DNA from: Natronorubrum halalkaliphilum
Lineage (GTDB): Archaea > Halobacteriota > Halobacteria > Halobacteriales > Natrialbaceae
NCBI RefSeq assembly: GCF_009834785.1
Contig: NZ_WUYX01000023.1
Location: 47,900 to 111,899 of the forward strand
Reading direction: 5' to 3'
Length of the DNA stretch: 64,000 bases
Shown here: positions 35,071 through 47,905 of the stretch, in pieces
Layout: each line of letters begins with the position of its first letter
Numbering within the stretch: the stretch's first letter is position 1
Translations under genes and position numbers: made by a program
The notes under the pieces: model-generated
What the model was told of the DNA's origin: nothing
What the model saw: only the letters and a program-made list of their open reading frames with translations
Databases searched by the model: none

Positions 35071-36129
35071 GTCGATGACGCCCGTTTTCGTCGCCACGTC
35101 TCGAGCGGCCCGCTCGTTCATCCCGTCGCCAAGAATCGTGTAGCGATCGCGGATCGAATGACAGGTCGTCAGCGCCTCGATCACGGTTTCGTCGTCGATA
35201 CCGAGTTCGTCGGCGGTCGTCGGCGCGTCGATACTCGAGAGCGCGTTCCGGATATCCCGCCAGATGCCGTCTTCGCCCCCGTGGAGGTAGGCGGTCATGA
35301 TCGAGCCGACGCCGACCTGGTGGCCGTGCAACGCCGCGCCGGGAGCCAGCCGATCGAGCTGGTGGGAAAAGAGGTGTTCGGCACCGCTTGCCGGCCGCGA
35401 GGAGTCGGCGATGCTCATCGCGACGCCCGAGGACATGAGCGCCTTGCTGACGATCCAGGCCGACTCCTCGAGACCGGGCCGAACGAGATCGGCGTTGCCG
35501 ACCAAAATCTCGGCGGTCATCTCCGAGAGCGCGGCGGCGTACTCGGAGTACTCCACGTCTTTGAGCCGCTTTGCGAGCCGCCAGTCCATCACCGCGGTGT
35601 AGTTCGAAATGATGTCGGCACAGCCGGCGGTCGTCAGTTCCCACGGCGCCTGGGCGAGCACTTCGGTGTCGGCGACGACCGCGAGCGGCGGTTTGGCCGC
35701 GACGCTGTGTCGGGTATCACCCTCCGGGACGGAGCCCCGATTGCTGATGACGCCGTCGTGACTCGCCGCCGTCGGAACGGACAAAAACCCCATCTCGAGG
35801 TGGTGACTCGCCATCTTGGCGATGTCGATGGCTTTCCCACCGCCGATGCCGACGAGGTAGGACACTTCTTCGGCCTCGGCGGTCTCGATGACGTCCTCGA
35901 CGGCGTCGAACGACGCCGTCTCGACCGTGACGACTGCGGGGTCGATCCCGGCGGCTTCGAAATCGGCAGCGATCGGGTCCGCGGCGACTTTACGCGGCGT
36001 CGGGCTGGTCACGAATAACGGCCGACCCTGCAGGTGGAGGTCGTCGATGACGTCGACGACCCTGTCGATGACCCCGTGGCCGACGACGACGTTTCGCGGC
36101 AGCCGAATCCACGTCGACTTCTCGAACAT
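35068..36129 (-). CDS. egsA: Glycerol-1-phosphate dehydrogenase [NAD(P)+]
   Basis: A 353-aa enzyme that reduces dihydroxyacetone phosphate to sn-glycerol-1-phosphate, setting the stereochemistry of archaeal membrane lipids. The NAD-binding region includes VGIGGGKAIDIAKMAS (about 93-108), the metal site SGAEHLFSHQLDRL (about 242-255) with later GHQVGVGSIM (about 263-272), and TAASHDGVISNRGS (about 120-133). The length matches the family. The stop codon lies within repeat A4. It is divergent from an MFS transporter. Confidence 0.96.
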   Translation of the reverse strand: MFEKSTWIRLPRNVVVGHGVIDRVVDVIDDLHLQGRPLFVTSPTPRKVAADPIAADFEAAGIDPAVVTVETASFDAVEDVIETAEAEEVSYLVGIGGGKAIDIAKMASHHLEMGFLSVPTAASHDGVISNRGSVPEGDTRHSVAAKPPLAVVADTEVLAQAPWELTTAGCADIISNYTAVMDWRLAKRLKDVEYSEYAAALSEMTAEILVGNADLVRPGLEESAWIVSKALMSSGVAMSIADSSRPASGAEHLFSHQLDRLAPGAALHGHQVGVGSIMTAYLHGGEDGIWRDIRNALSSIDAPTTADELGIDDETVIEALTTCHSIRDRYTILGDGMNERAARDVATKTGVID

Positions 36130-36210
36130 ACGTCGACTGACTCACGCACCACGCATACGTGTTTTTCCTCGCCGTCGCCGTTCGTGTTTCGAATCGAAAT
36201 AACCATACCC

Positions 36211-37512
36211 ATGGATGCGAGACCGCAGTGCGTGGCGAACCCGAACCGACAGCTGTACGCTCTGTATCTGACGCGATTTGCAGCCGGATTCGGGCTGATG
36301 ACACTCGTGACGCTGTTACCGGTCTACATCAACCAGTTCGAAGCGTCGGGGCTCGTGCTCGGACTGTTCGTCAGCGCGGTAACGATCGCGAAAACGGGGG
36401 CGATCGTCCCGCTGGCGTGGGCGGGGGACCGATACGACAAGCGACAGGTACTGCTCGTCGGGATCGGTCTCGGCGTCGTCGTTTACGCCGCGTTCGCGCT
36501 CGTCGCCTCGAGTCTGGGATTCATCGGCGTTCGCGCGCTGCAAGGTGTCACCCTCGTTGCAACGGGACTGTTGAGCACCGCACTCGTCGGCCAACTCGCG
36601 CCGGTCGACGAGCGCGCGAACGCGATCGGCAAGGCGAACGCGTGGCGACTCGCCGCGGGGATCGTCGGCGCGCTCGCCGCGGGACAGTTGTACGAGTACG
36701 CCGGGTTTTCGGCGGTCTACACGGTCGTCGTGACGCTCATGTTCGCGGCCGTCTGTGCCGTGACGCTGTTCGTCGATCGCGATCCGACCCGGGTCAGCGG
36801 GTTTCCGTTTTCCGACCTGGCGCTTAACCGTCGGATACTGACGCTGACGACCTTCCGGGCTCAGTACGCGTTCTCGGTCGAGGTCGTTCGCGCCTGGGTA
36901 CCGATCTACGCCGGGGCCGCCGCCGCAACCGGCGGCCTGGCCTACGGTGCAGTCGCGGTCAGTCTCGTCGTCACGGCCGAACGCGCCGCGAACATGGTTG
37001 TCCAGCCCTACGCCGGTCGGCTGTCGGACCGGTTCGGCCGTGCCCTGTTCGTCTTCGCCGGCGGCGGCGCCTACGGCGTTATCGCCTTTCTCGTCCCCTT
37101 CTCACCCAGAATCGGCGATGCGCTGGCGCTCCCTGCCGCACTTTCGGCGGTCGATGCTGCCGGCCCCGCGTTCGTTCCCGCCGAAACGATCGCAGCGTTC
37201 GGGCCGGCGTTTCTGCCGCTGCTCGTTCTGAGCGGGCTGCTCGGCGTGACCGACGCGTTTCGAGAACCGGCGAGTATGGCGCTGTTTGCCGACGAAGGCA
37301 CGAGCGACGGCGGCGTCGCCTCGAGTTTCGGTATCCGCGAACTCGTCTGGCGACCCGGCAGCGTTCTCGGCCCGATGATCGCCGGCGTCCTGACCGACTA
37401 CAACATGGCCTACGCGTTCTACTTCGGCGGTGCGTTCGCTATCACGGGTGCGTTCGCCTTTCTGGTGGTACTGTGGCGATCCCACGGCCGGTCGGCGCTG
37501 TCGACCTGGTAG
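36211..37512 (+). CDS. MFS transporter
   Basis: A 433-aa major facilitator protein with 12 TM segments. The MFS loop 2-3 motif is PLAWAGDRYDKRQVLLVGIG (about residues 67-86), and a second copy in the C-half reads YAGRLSDRFGRALFVFAGGG (about 266-285). Substrate is unknown; the drug/sugar-proton antiporter side of the superfamily is likely. The frame opens at 36034, but that extension is antisense to egsA, so the ATG at 36211 is used. Confidence 0.9.
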   Translation: MDARPQCVANPNRQLYALYLTRFAAGFGLMTLVTLLPVYINQFEASGLVLGLFVSAVTIAKTGAIVPLAWAGDRYDKRQVLLVGIGLGVVVYAAFALVASSLGFIGVRALQGVTLVATGLLSTALVGQLAPVDERANAIGKANAWRLAAGIVGALAAGQLYEYAGFSAVYTVVVTLMFAAVCAVTLFVDRDPTRVSGFPFSDLALNRRILTLTTFRAQYAFSVEVVRAWVPIYAGAAAATGGLAYGAVAVSLVVTAERAANMVVQPYAGRLSDRFGRALFVFAGGGAYGVIAFLVPFSPRIGDALALPAALSAVDAAGPAFVPAETIAAFGPAFLPLLVLSGLLGVTDAFREPASMALFADEGTSDGGVASSFGIRELVWRPGSVLGPMIAGVLTDYNMAYAFYFGGAFAITGAFAFLVVLWRSHGRSALSTW

Positions 37513-37620
37513 CGGTTAGCGGTAGCGGTACCCGCGCCCGTGCCCGCGGCCGGTTACGCTACCCGTTTCCCCCTGTCACTGATTCGATCACCCGTTTCTC
37601 CCCGTTCCCGGCTCGCTCGT

Positions 37621-38670
37621 CTACTCGAGCGTTTCCAAAATTCCGAGGACGCGTTCCTCAGCGTCCCGTTCCGGACCGTGCTCGCTCCCGTCGCGGTCGC
37701 TCTCGAGGTGGGACTCGACGGCGCGTTCCATCGCGTCCTCGAGCGGCGTCGACTCCCAGCCCAGCGCGGCGAGTTTGGCCGTCGACAGGACGTGTGGGTA
37801 CTCCCGGTAGAGGAGGTAGTCGTCGGGATCGATGTCGCCGGCCGCAAGTTCGCGGGCACCGGCGTGAGCGATGTCGACGCTCGCCGCTCTCGGTTCGCTT
37901 CGCTCACCGTTCGCGTTTTCCGTGGCACGTGACGCCACGCACTCCAGTTTGTCGGCGATCAGTTCGACCATCTCCTCGAGAGTCACGAGTCGCCGGTCGC
38001 CGACGTTGTACGCCTCGCCGGCGTCGCCGCGTTCGGCGATGATTCGCATCGCGCTGGCGACGTCCTCGACGTAGGCGCGGTGCCAGACGTTCGTCCCGTC
38101 GCCGGGGACGAGAACCCGATCAAAGCGGTTGATCCGGTCGATCCACCAGTCGAGTCGCTCGGTATAATCGTGGGGCCCATAGACGATGCAGGGTCGAACA
38201 CTCATCGCATTGACACCCTTCTCCGCGGCCGCGAAAACGGCGCGGTCGCCCTCGGCCTTCCGGTTACCGTAGGTCTCGCTCGAGTCGTCGGTCGCCTGGT
38301 CGGGCGTACAGGGCTCGAGCGGCGTCACCCCTTCGCGTTTGGGGATTTCCTCGCGGCCGTAGGCCGCGCCGCTCGAGATGTAGACGTACGCCTCACAGTC
38401 GTCGAAGATCCGGGTCGCCGCGCGGACGTCTTTCGGGTGATAGGCCACGCAGTCGAAGACCGCGTCGGGTTCGACCGTCGTTGCGGCGGCCTCGAGCGCC
38501 GAGTCGTTGGTTCGGTCGCCCTCGATGTGGGTAACCTGCTCGTCGTCCTCGAAGGGATTTTCGTGATTGCCGCGGTTGAGAATCGTCACGTCGTAGGCGT
38601 GCTCTAAGAGTTCGTCCACGAGATGCCGACCGATAAACCGCGTGCCGCCGATAACGAGTGCGCTGTCCAT
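37621..38670 (-). CDS. NAD-dependent epimerase/dehydratase (extended SDR)
   Basis: A 349-aa extended short-chain dehydrogenase. The NAD-binding GGTRFIGRHLVDELLEHAYD is near residue 8, the active-site YxxxK is in SETYGNRKAEGD (about 137-148), and CIVYGPHDYTERLDWWIDRI (about 171-190) shapes the substrate pocket. The GGTRFIG variant resembles plant CSP41 and related archaeal nucleotide-sugar epimerases. The substrate is probably a nucleotide sugar. A TATA-like element supports the ATG at 38670. Confidence 0.9.
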   Translation of the reverse strand: MDSALVIGGTRFIGRHLVDELLEHAYDVTILNRGNHENPFEDDEQVTHIEGDRTNDSALEAAATTVEPDAVFDCVAYHPKDVRAATRIFDDCEAYVYISSGAAYGREEIPKREGVTPLEPCTPDQATDDSSETYGNRKAEGDRAVFAAAEKGVNAMSVRPCIVYGPHDYTERLDWWIDRINRFDRVLVPGDGTNVWHRAYVEDVASAMRIIAERGDAGEAYNVGDRRLVTLEEMVELIADKLECVASRATENANGERSEPRAASVDIAHAGARELAAGDIDPDDYLLYREYPHVLSTAKLAALGWESTPLEDAMERAVESHLESDRDGSEHGPERDAEERVLGILETLE

Positions 38671-38692
38671 GGTCAGACATCGGGGGTCCCGG

Positions 38693-38700
38693 TAAAAATT
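38693..38700 (-). promoter_or_regulatory. TATA-like element of the epimerase gene
   Basis: TAAAAATT (AATTTTTA on the coding strand) is centred 26 nt before the ATG at 38670, fitting a leaderless transcript. Confidence 0.45.
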
Positions 38701-38787
38701 CCGACGATCGAACGCCCCCGCGAACGGAACAGTCACGATAGCCACGAACTGGTTCTTTTTGCCTGTCCGTGGACCGTCGACGTACGT

Positions 38788-39777
38788 ATGGCAGCACATC
38801 ACGAACCGGATCGATCTCCCGAGCAGCCACTCGAGTGCGATCACTGTCACTATCCGATCCCGGGCGAGTCGGAGGACACCGACGACGGTCGCTTCTGCTC
38901 GACGGCCTGTCTCGAGGCTGCGGACGACGAGTCGGCGATGCCCGAGCCCAGCGCGTATAAGCGCATCGCCACCGGCGTCGAACCGCTGGACTCGGTCGTT
39001 CCGAACGGCGTCCCCGCGGACTCGTTCGTCTGCGTCTCCGGCGATGCGGGTACTCGTCGGAGCGAACTCCTGACCGAACTCGTCTGGCGGGCCCTCGAAC
39101 GCGGCGAACCCGCGGTCGTCATCACCGCGACGACCCCGCCGACGGCCGTCCTCGAGCGCTTCTTCGAGAACGGGTGGAACGTCCTGCCCGCACTCGAGGA
39201 CGATCGGCTCCGTCTCATCGACTGTTTCACCCACCGGCTGTCTGATCGGGAGGACTTCCTCGAGCACCGAAGCCGGTGGATCGAGTTCGTCGGAGCGACC
39301 GCCGCCGAATCGATCGTCGCGATCGAGGAGCCGACCGAGCTTCGGTCGATACTGACCGGCCTGAACGAGGCGCTCGGCGACCTCGAGATGACCGAGACCG
39401 GGCTGGTAACGATCGATTCCCTCGACGAGTTCGAGGACCACCACCTCCATGAGTTCATCACGGAGACCAGAGCGACGGTCTGCAAGGCTCGCTACGTGCC
39501 TATCGTCGCCGGCGCGACGGCTGGTAACGAACTCGATCCCGGCAACGAGTCCATCTTCGACGGAATCGTCGATCTGCGACTGACCGATCACCTCGAGCCG
39601 GACGTCCGCCACAGACAGCTCAGCGTTCGGAAACTGGCCGGCGCAAAGCACCTCCCCCAGTGGCTCACCTACGAGTACGAACCTGCCCGCGGCCTGTTCG
39701 TCTCCGGGCCGGTGAGAGACAGCGGCCAGCGGGCTCCCGGAGCGCCTACGCCTCGAGTGGCTCAGGAGCGTCGGTAA
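38788..39777 (+). CDS. KaiC/RecA-like protein with degenerate P-loop and zinc finger
   Basis: A 329-aa protein. Residues about 15-45 carry a zinc-binding segment (LECDHCHYPIPG, then RFCSTACLEA). The rest resembles the haloarchaeal KaiC-like RecA-superfamily proteins: GVEPLDSVVPNGVPADSFVC (about 62-81), a P-loop position reading SGDAGTRRSELLTELVWRAL (about 84-103), and VTIDSLDEFEDHHLHEF. The Walker A Lys is replaced (GTRRS instead of GxGKT), so ATP hydrolysis is doubtful. In other haloarchaea such proteins are implicated in signalling; a role here is inferred only. Confidence 0.75.
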   Translation: MAAHHEPDRSPEQPLECDHCHYPIPGESEDTDDGRFCSTACLEAADDESAMPEPSAYKRIATGVEPLDSVVPNGVPADSFVCVSGDAGTRRSELLTELVWRALERGEPAVVITATTPPTAVLERFFENGWNVLPALEDDRLRLIDCFTHRLSDREDFLEHRSRWIEFVGATAAESIVAIEEPTELRSILTGLNEALGDLEMTETGLVTIDSLDEFEDHHLHEFITETRATVCKARYVPIVAGATAGNELDPGNESIFDGIVDLRLTDHLEPDVRHRQLSVRKLAGAKHLPQWLTYEYEPARGLFVSGPVRDSGQRAPGAPTPRVAQERR

Positions 39778-39814
39778 CGGGTCCGTCGTCCGTGCACGAT
39801 AACTCACGCTCTGG

Positions 39815-39820
39815 TTTTAT
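39815..39820 (+). promoter_or_regulatory. TATA-like element upstream of the Q/R/G-rich gene
   Basis: TTTTAT in CTGGTTTTATCCGC. It is 26 nt before an in-frame ATG at 39843, which would make that the leaderless start of the low-complexity protein. If the ATG at 39987 is used, the mRNA would have an untranslated leader of about 145 nt. Confidence 0.4.
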
Positions 39821-39986
39821 CCGCTCGACGGTCGAACAGCGGATGCCGAATCGGCCGTCGATGCGCCGGTACGTCGGTACGCAGCGGCCAACCGGCCAGC
39901 GATCGACTGGCGCGCGGAATGTGCACCCTACGCCATCGGCGGGAGAGACGAGCAGCCGGCGAGATCACGCTACCCACTTCACAGCC

Positions 39987-41666
39987 ATGAACGACCGATA
40001 CGACAGCCGACGGACGCGCGATCGAGGGACCGAACGCTCGAGCGATTCCGGTGAGCGAACCGATCGGGACGACGGCGGACAGAGCCGTGAGGGCGACGAT
40101 CGCGGTTGGCTTCACGGATTGTACTCGCGACAGGGCAGCGAGAGTGCGGAGAGCCGCGGCCCGTCTCGAGGTGGCCAGTCTCAGGGTGGGCCCCAGGGAC
40201 AGGGCCGACAAGAGAGCCAAGGGATGAATCGCGGTGGCCGTTCCCGACAGGGCCAGCAGCGACAGCAGGGCCAACGCAACGACAGCGACTTCGAAACGAA
40301 CGCGCGCGAACAGGCGAACCTCGAGTACGGCGGCGTCGCTCGGCGGGACGAACACCAGCAGGAAGGCGGACAGCAATACCGATCCGGGCGGAGTCGACAG
40401 AGCCAGCACGGAGAACAGCAGCACAGCCGGGGTCAGCACGGTCAGCAACACCAACACAGTCAGGGACGGCGAGGACAGCAGGACCAGCATCGAATGGACC
40501 ACCGGCAAAGGAGCGGCCAGCAATCTCGGCGCGGACAGCAGGGACGCGGACGACAGCGGCAAGAGCAGGATCAACAACAGGGCCGGCGAGGCCAACAGCG
40601 TCGAGGACGCGAACAACAGGGACGGTCCGACGACCACGGCGGACGCGAACAGTCACGCCGTGAACGGCAGGAAACCCCCGGAAGCCAGTTCGAACCCGAC
40701 GTTCGCACGGAATCGAACCTCGAGTACGGCGGCGAGGCTCGGCGGGTTGACCAGCAGGGACAACAGGGCGAGTACCAACCGCAACAGCAACAGGGACACC
40801 GTCAGCGTCAGCACCGGAGCGACCGGGGCCAGCAGGATCAGCAGCGGGAGCACCAGGGAGACCAGAGTCGGCAGGACCGCGGCGGGCAGGAGCGCCAGCC
40901 GCGTGGCGCATCGCAGATGCGGGACCAGCAAGACAGGGAGCGTCAGCAGGGTCAACAGAACCACCGCGACCAGCAGGACCAGGGCGGCCGCCACGAACGA
41001 GGAGAATCCGGTCAATCCGGCGGTCGACAACACGGCCAGCAGAACCAGCAGCAGCGCCGCCACCGCGGCCAAGGTGGCCGGGGACGGGACTATTCCCAGC
41101 GCGGCGGCAGCCAGCAGGGCTTCCAGCGCGGTCACGAGCGCCGCACGGAATCTCGAGGGGACGATTCCCGTTCTCGGTCTCAATCCCGATCCAACCAGTC
41201 CGGCCGGGAGATGCAGGGCCAGCGCGGTCAGCCCGCTCGTCGCGGCCGACAGGGCCAGCGGGACACCGGTGACCGAACCGATATCGGCCGCCAGCGAATG
41301 GACGATCAGTCGGGCGGCGGCCTCGAGTACCGCCAGCGGGGGCGCCGAGACGAACAGGGCAACTGGACCGACGACCCCGAAATGGATCGGTCACAGAACA
41401 CCCAAGACTCCCGGCGGCAAGATACTCGAGGATCCCACGAGTCCCACACCCGCGACTGGAACCGTCAGCGGGGGCAATCGAACACGGGCGGTGATACCGA
41501 CCGGAATCGGCAGGATCAGGGTCGGAACCAGCGCGCCGGCGACGGTGAGGACCGCCAGCGCACCCAGCAATCGGACGAGGACATGAGCAACCGACGCCAC
41601 GTCCACGAGAACGAGCAGGAACACCGGGACGAGGAGAGTCGCGGCGACCACTACCGGGACAGCTAA
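39987..41666 (+). CDS. Gln/Arg/Gly-rich low-complexity protein with RGG motifs
   Basis: A 559-aa protein built almost entirely of Gln, Arg, Gly, Ser, Asp, Glu and His; I found no Lys and no Cys. RGG-type motifs recur (SRGGQSQGG, MNRGGRSRQ, DRGGQERQ, SQRGGSQQG) within QQG/RGQQ repeats. Three spaced copies of a conserved block carry LEY: ANLEYGGVARRDEHQ (LEY at 112-114), SNLEYGGEARRVDQQ (245-247) and GGLEYRQRGRRDEQG (446-448). The first two are preceded by an SDFE/SQFE segment. There is no signal peptide or TM segment. Its many Arg residues contrast with the very acidic proteins around it. The composition resembles RNA-binding, phase-separating low-complexity domains, but no function is known. 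An in-frame ATG at 39843 with a TATA box is a credible alternative start. Confidence 0.7.
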   Translation: MNDRYDSRRTRDRGTERSSDSGERTDRDDGGQSREGDDRGWLHGLYSRQGSESAESRGPSRGGQSQGGPQGQGRQESQGMNRGGRSRQGQQRQQGQRNDSDFETNAREQANLEYGGVARRDEHQQEGGQQYRSGRSRQSQHGEQQHSRGQHGQQHQHSQGRRGQQDQHRMDHRQRSGQQSRRGQQGRGRQRQEQDQQQGRRGQQRRGREQQGRSDDHGGREQSRRERQETPGSQFEPDVRTESNLEYGGEARRVDQQGQQGEYQPQQQQGHRQRQHRSDRGQQDQQREHQGDQSRQDRGGQERQPRGASQMRDQQDRERQQGQQNHRDQQDQGGRHERGESGQSGGRQHGQQNQQQRRHRGQGGRGRDYSQRGGSQQGFQRGHERRTESRGDDSRSRSQSRSNQSGREMQGQRGQPARRGRQGQRDTGDRTDIGRQRMDDQSGGGLEYRQRGRRDEQGNWTDDPEMDRSQNTQDSRRQDTRGSHESHTRDWNRQRGQSNTGGDTDRNRQDQGRNQRAGDGEDRQRTQQSDEDMSNRRHVHENEQEHRDEESRGDHYRDS

Positions 41667-42046
41667 CGGCTCACTGCGACGAACCGGTTCGGCTTTCGCT
41701 TTTGCTTCGCTTCCGTTTTTGTCCCTCCATCGCCACCACCCGATACGGACGGCACCGACGTTCTCAGTATCGACGTCCCTCGAGCGACGACCATCGAAGT
41801 CGGTTCTTACCGCCGTCCGGAAGTGCGAACTGGCGGAGGCGCTACCGGCTGACCCCGTCTACCAGTTCGGGCCCCGATTGCGACCGTTCGCCGCACCTGT
41901 TGGCCGCACCCGACGCCGCGACCGGCCGCGAGGTAGCCGCGGCCGACGGCGGTCGGGTCGACCGCGAGCAGCACTCGGCCGGTTCTCGACCCGACGGACT
42001 GGTCCGGTCACGGTGAGTTATTACCCGCCCGCGCAAACTGGTGTCT
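41667..42046. other. Intergenic gap, nothing recognised
   Basis: This is 380 bp between the low-complexity gene and the AhpD-like gene. Open frames here are Arg/Pro-rich and not convincing. A TTATTA string at about 42018-42023 is placed correctly to be the TATA element of the AhpD-like gene. Nothing else was identified. Confidence 0.4.
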
Positions 42047-42679
42047 ATGGCTGAACACGATTCAGATTCCGATTCCGACTCCGACTCCGACTCGGCGCAC
42101 AGCCAACCGCTCAGCGACGACGCGATGACGCGATTCCCCGTTCCCGACTTCGCGGACCTCCCCGAAGACCTCCGCGAGCGTATCGAGGACGAAACCGAGC
42201 GAGCGGGGTTTACGCCGAATATTTTCTCGGCGATGGCGTACAAGCCCTCACACTTCCGTGCGTTTTTCGCCTACCACGATGCGCTCGTCGACGACACCGC
42301 CCTCGAGCGCGAGGAAATCGAGATGATCATCGTCGCGGTTTCGGGCGTCAACCACTGCTACTACTGCAACGTCGCCCACGGGGCACTCGCCCGGATCTAC
42401 GCCGACGATCCGCTGCTGGCCGACCAACTGGTCGCTAACTACCGGACCGCAGACGTCAACGACGCGCATCGAACGATGCTCGACATCGCCGTAAAGCTGA
42501 CCGAACGGCCGACCGAGGTCGAAGAAGACGACCTCGAGACGCTCCGTGCGGCCGGGTTCAGCGAGGAAGCCATCTGGGATATCGCCGCCGTAACGTCGTT
42601 TTTCAACCTGAGCAATCGGATGGCGATGTTCGCCGATATGCGCCCGAACGACGAGTTTCACGCGCTCGGTCGAGAGTGA
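42047..42679 (+). CDS. AhpD-like peroxidase-related protein
   Basis: A 210-aa carboxymuconolactone decarboxylase/AhpD-family protein. The active CxxC is in SGVNHCYYCNVAHGALARIY (about residues 102-121), with the proton-relay His nearby; TPNIFSAMAYKPSHFRAFFA (about 52-71) and the late SFFNLSNRMAMFADMRPNDE are typical of the peroxidase-related (YciW-type) subgroup. It probably reduces peroxides or acts as a disulfide reductase. Residues 5-14 are an unusual pure (Ser-Asp) run. An in-frame GTG at 42041 is a possible alternative start. Confidence 0.9.
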   Translation: MAEHDSDSDSDSDSDSAHSQPLSDDAMTRFPVPDFADLPEDLRERIEDETERAGFTPNIFSAMAYKPSHFRAFFAYHDALVDDTALEREEIEMIIVAVSGVNHCYYCNVAHGALARIYADDPLLADQLVANYRTADVNDAHRTMLDIAVKLTERPTEVEEDDLETLRAAGFSEEAIWDIAAVTSFFNLSNRMAMFADMRPNDEFHALGRE

Positions 42680-42723
42680 TACTACCGTCGCCGCCGGACG
42701 CCAACACCCTGATCGGGCGATAG

Positions 42724-42831
42724 TTATGTGAGTAGCTTGAACTCCCCAATCGGTACTATCGCGACCGGATGTGCCCGCAGTCGGCGTTCGACGACCAGCA
42801 ATTCGGCGATGGTCTGGGACGGAATCGACAT
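42724..42831 (-). CDS. 35-aa ORF downstream of an operator-like repeat
   Basis: An ORF encoding MSIPSQTIAELLVVERRLRA followed by HPVAIVPIGEFKLLT. The start codon lies 3 bp from the TTAGCC repeat. Codon use and composition are natural, but it is very short. It could be a leader peptide, a small protein or the 5' end of a truncated gene. I do not recognise it. Confidence 0.3.
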   Translation of the reverse strand: MSIPSQTIAELLVVERRLRAHPVAIVPIGEFKLLT

Positions 42832-42834
42832 GGA

Positions 42835-42869
42835 TTAGCCAAGGCTAAACATTAAGTTAGGAGGGCTAA
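42835..42869. promoter_or_regulatory. TTAGCC-AA-GGCTAA operator-like inverted repeats
   Basis: TTAGCCAAGGCTAA (42835-42848) is a 6-bp inverted repeat with a 2-bp spacer. A second, weaker site, TTAGGAGGGCTAA (42857-42869), lies 8 bp further on. The pattern resembles metal-responsive DtxR/SirR/Idr-type operators (TTAGG..CCTAA-like), but identification is by eye only. The sites lie directly before the 35-aa minus-strand ORF and 14 bp before the tiny plus-strand ORF. Confidence 0.45.
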
Positions 42870-43354
42870 AACGGTGGTCGTAATGGAGGTGATAACGCAA
42901 CGAAAACGAAATCGGCATCTCTGACCATGACTGTTACCGGGTCCGATCGTGCCAGGTGACACCCACCCGGTAGACAGCGGAAACCGACACGTGGTTACGA
43001 CCAACTCCCCCACGCGTGGTCAGTCACTCGTAACCGTCAGTCGGTGGTTGAGTTCCTGTAGCCCGTTACACTCCGCTGTTTCGACGGTCGATGTGTGTTT
43101 CGTGCCTCGAGTCCGACGTTCGTACCGTATCCGAGCGTTTTCGCCGAATGGTGACCTGAACGTGTTTTCCTCCCGTCGTACCGCTATCGGAAGCTGATCT
43201 CTGATCTCTCGGTTGTCCGGGTATGGAAGCGCCATTTTTAGACGAGTCTAATAATACCGTTACCACGGAACTCACCGATCTTTCGTACCGCCGGAACGGG
43301 GCCCGAATACGCGGTTTCGCCCGAGAAACAGAACCCGAGTGGAATCGACCCGGA

Positions 43355-47905
<4,551 letters not shown>

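Larger units (their letters stand above)
42680..43354. other. Long intergenic region with operator-like repeats
   Basis: This 675-bp region is the longest without a confident gene. It contains a 35-codon minus-strand ORF, TTAGCC/GGCTAA inverted repeats and a 13-codon plus-strand ORF (MEVITQRKRNRHL, 42883-42924). The rest (about 42930-43354) has a lower GC content in places and open frames rich in Ser/Arg that are not gene-like. A decayed gene is a reasonable explanation. Confidence 0.45.

Noticed and set aside
39660..39986. Upstream extension of the low-complexity frame into the KaiC-like gene
   Set aside because: The part before 39843 overlaps or abuts the end of the KaiC-like coding sequence in another frame and lacks a promoter.
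40234..41586. Long alternative open frames over the low-complexity gene, in the other forward frames and on the minus strand
   Set aside because: Repetitive CAG/GGC-rich DNA keeps several frames open. Only the frame ending at 41666 has a promoter-linked start and recurrent LEY blocks.
42050..42090. GATTCCGACTCC repeat read as a possible CRISPR-like or satellite repeat
   Set aside because: It is inside the AhpD-like gene and encodes a simple (Ser-Asp) run; no spacers are present.
42949..43197. 82-aa plus-strand frame in the 675-bp gap
   Set aside because: Ser/Arg/Val-rich with poor codon bias and no recognisable motif.
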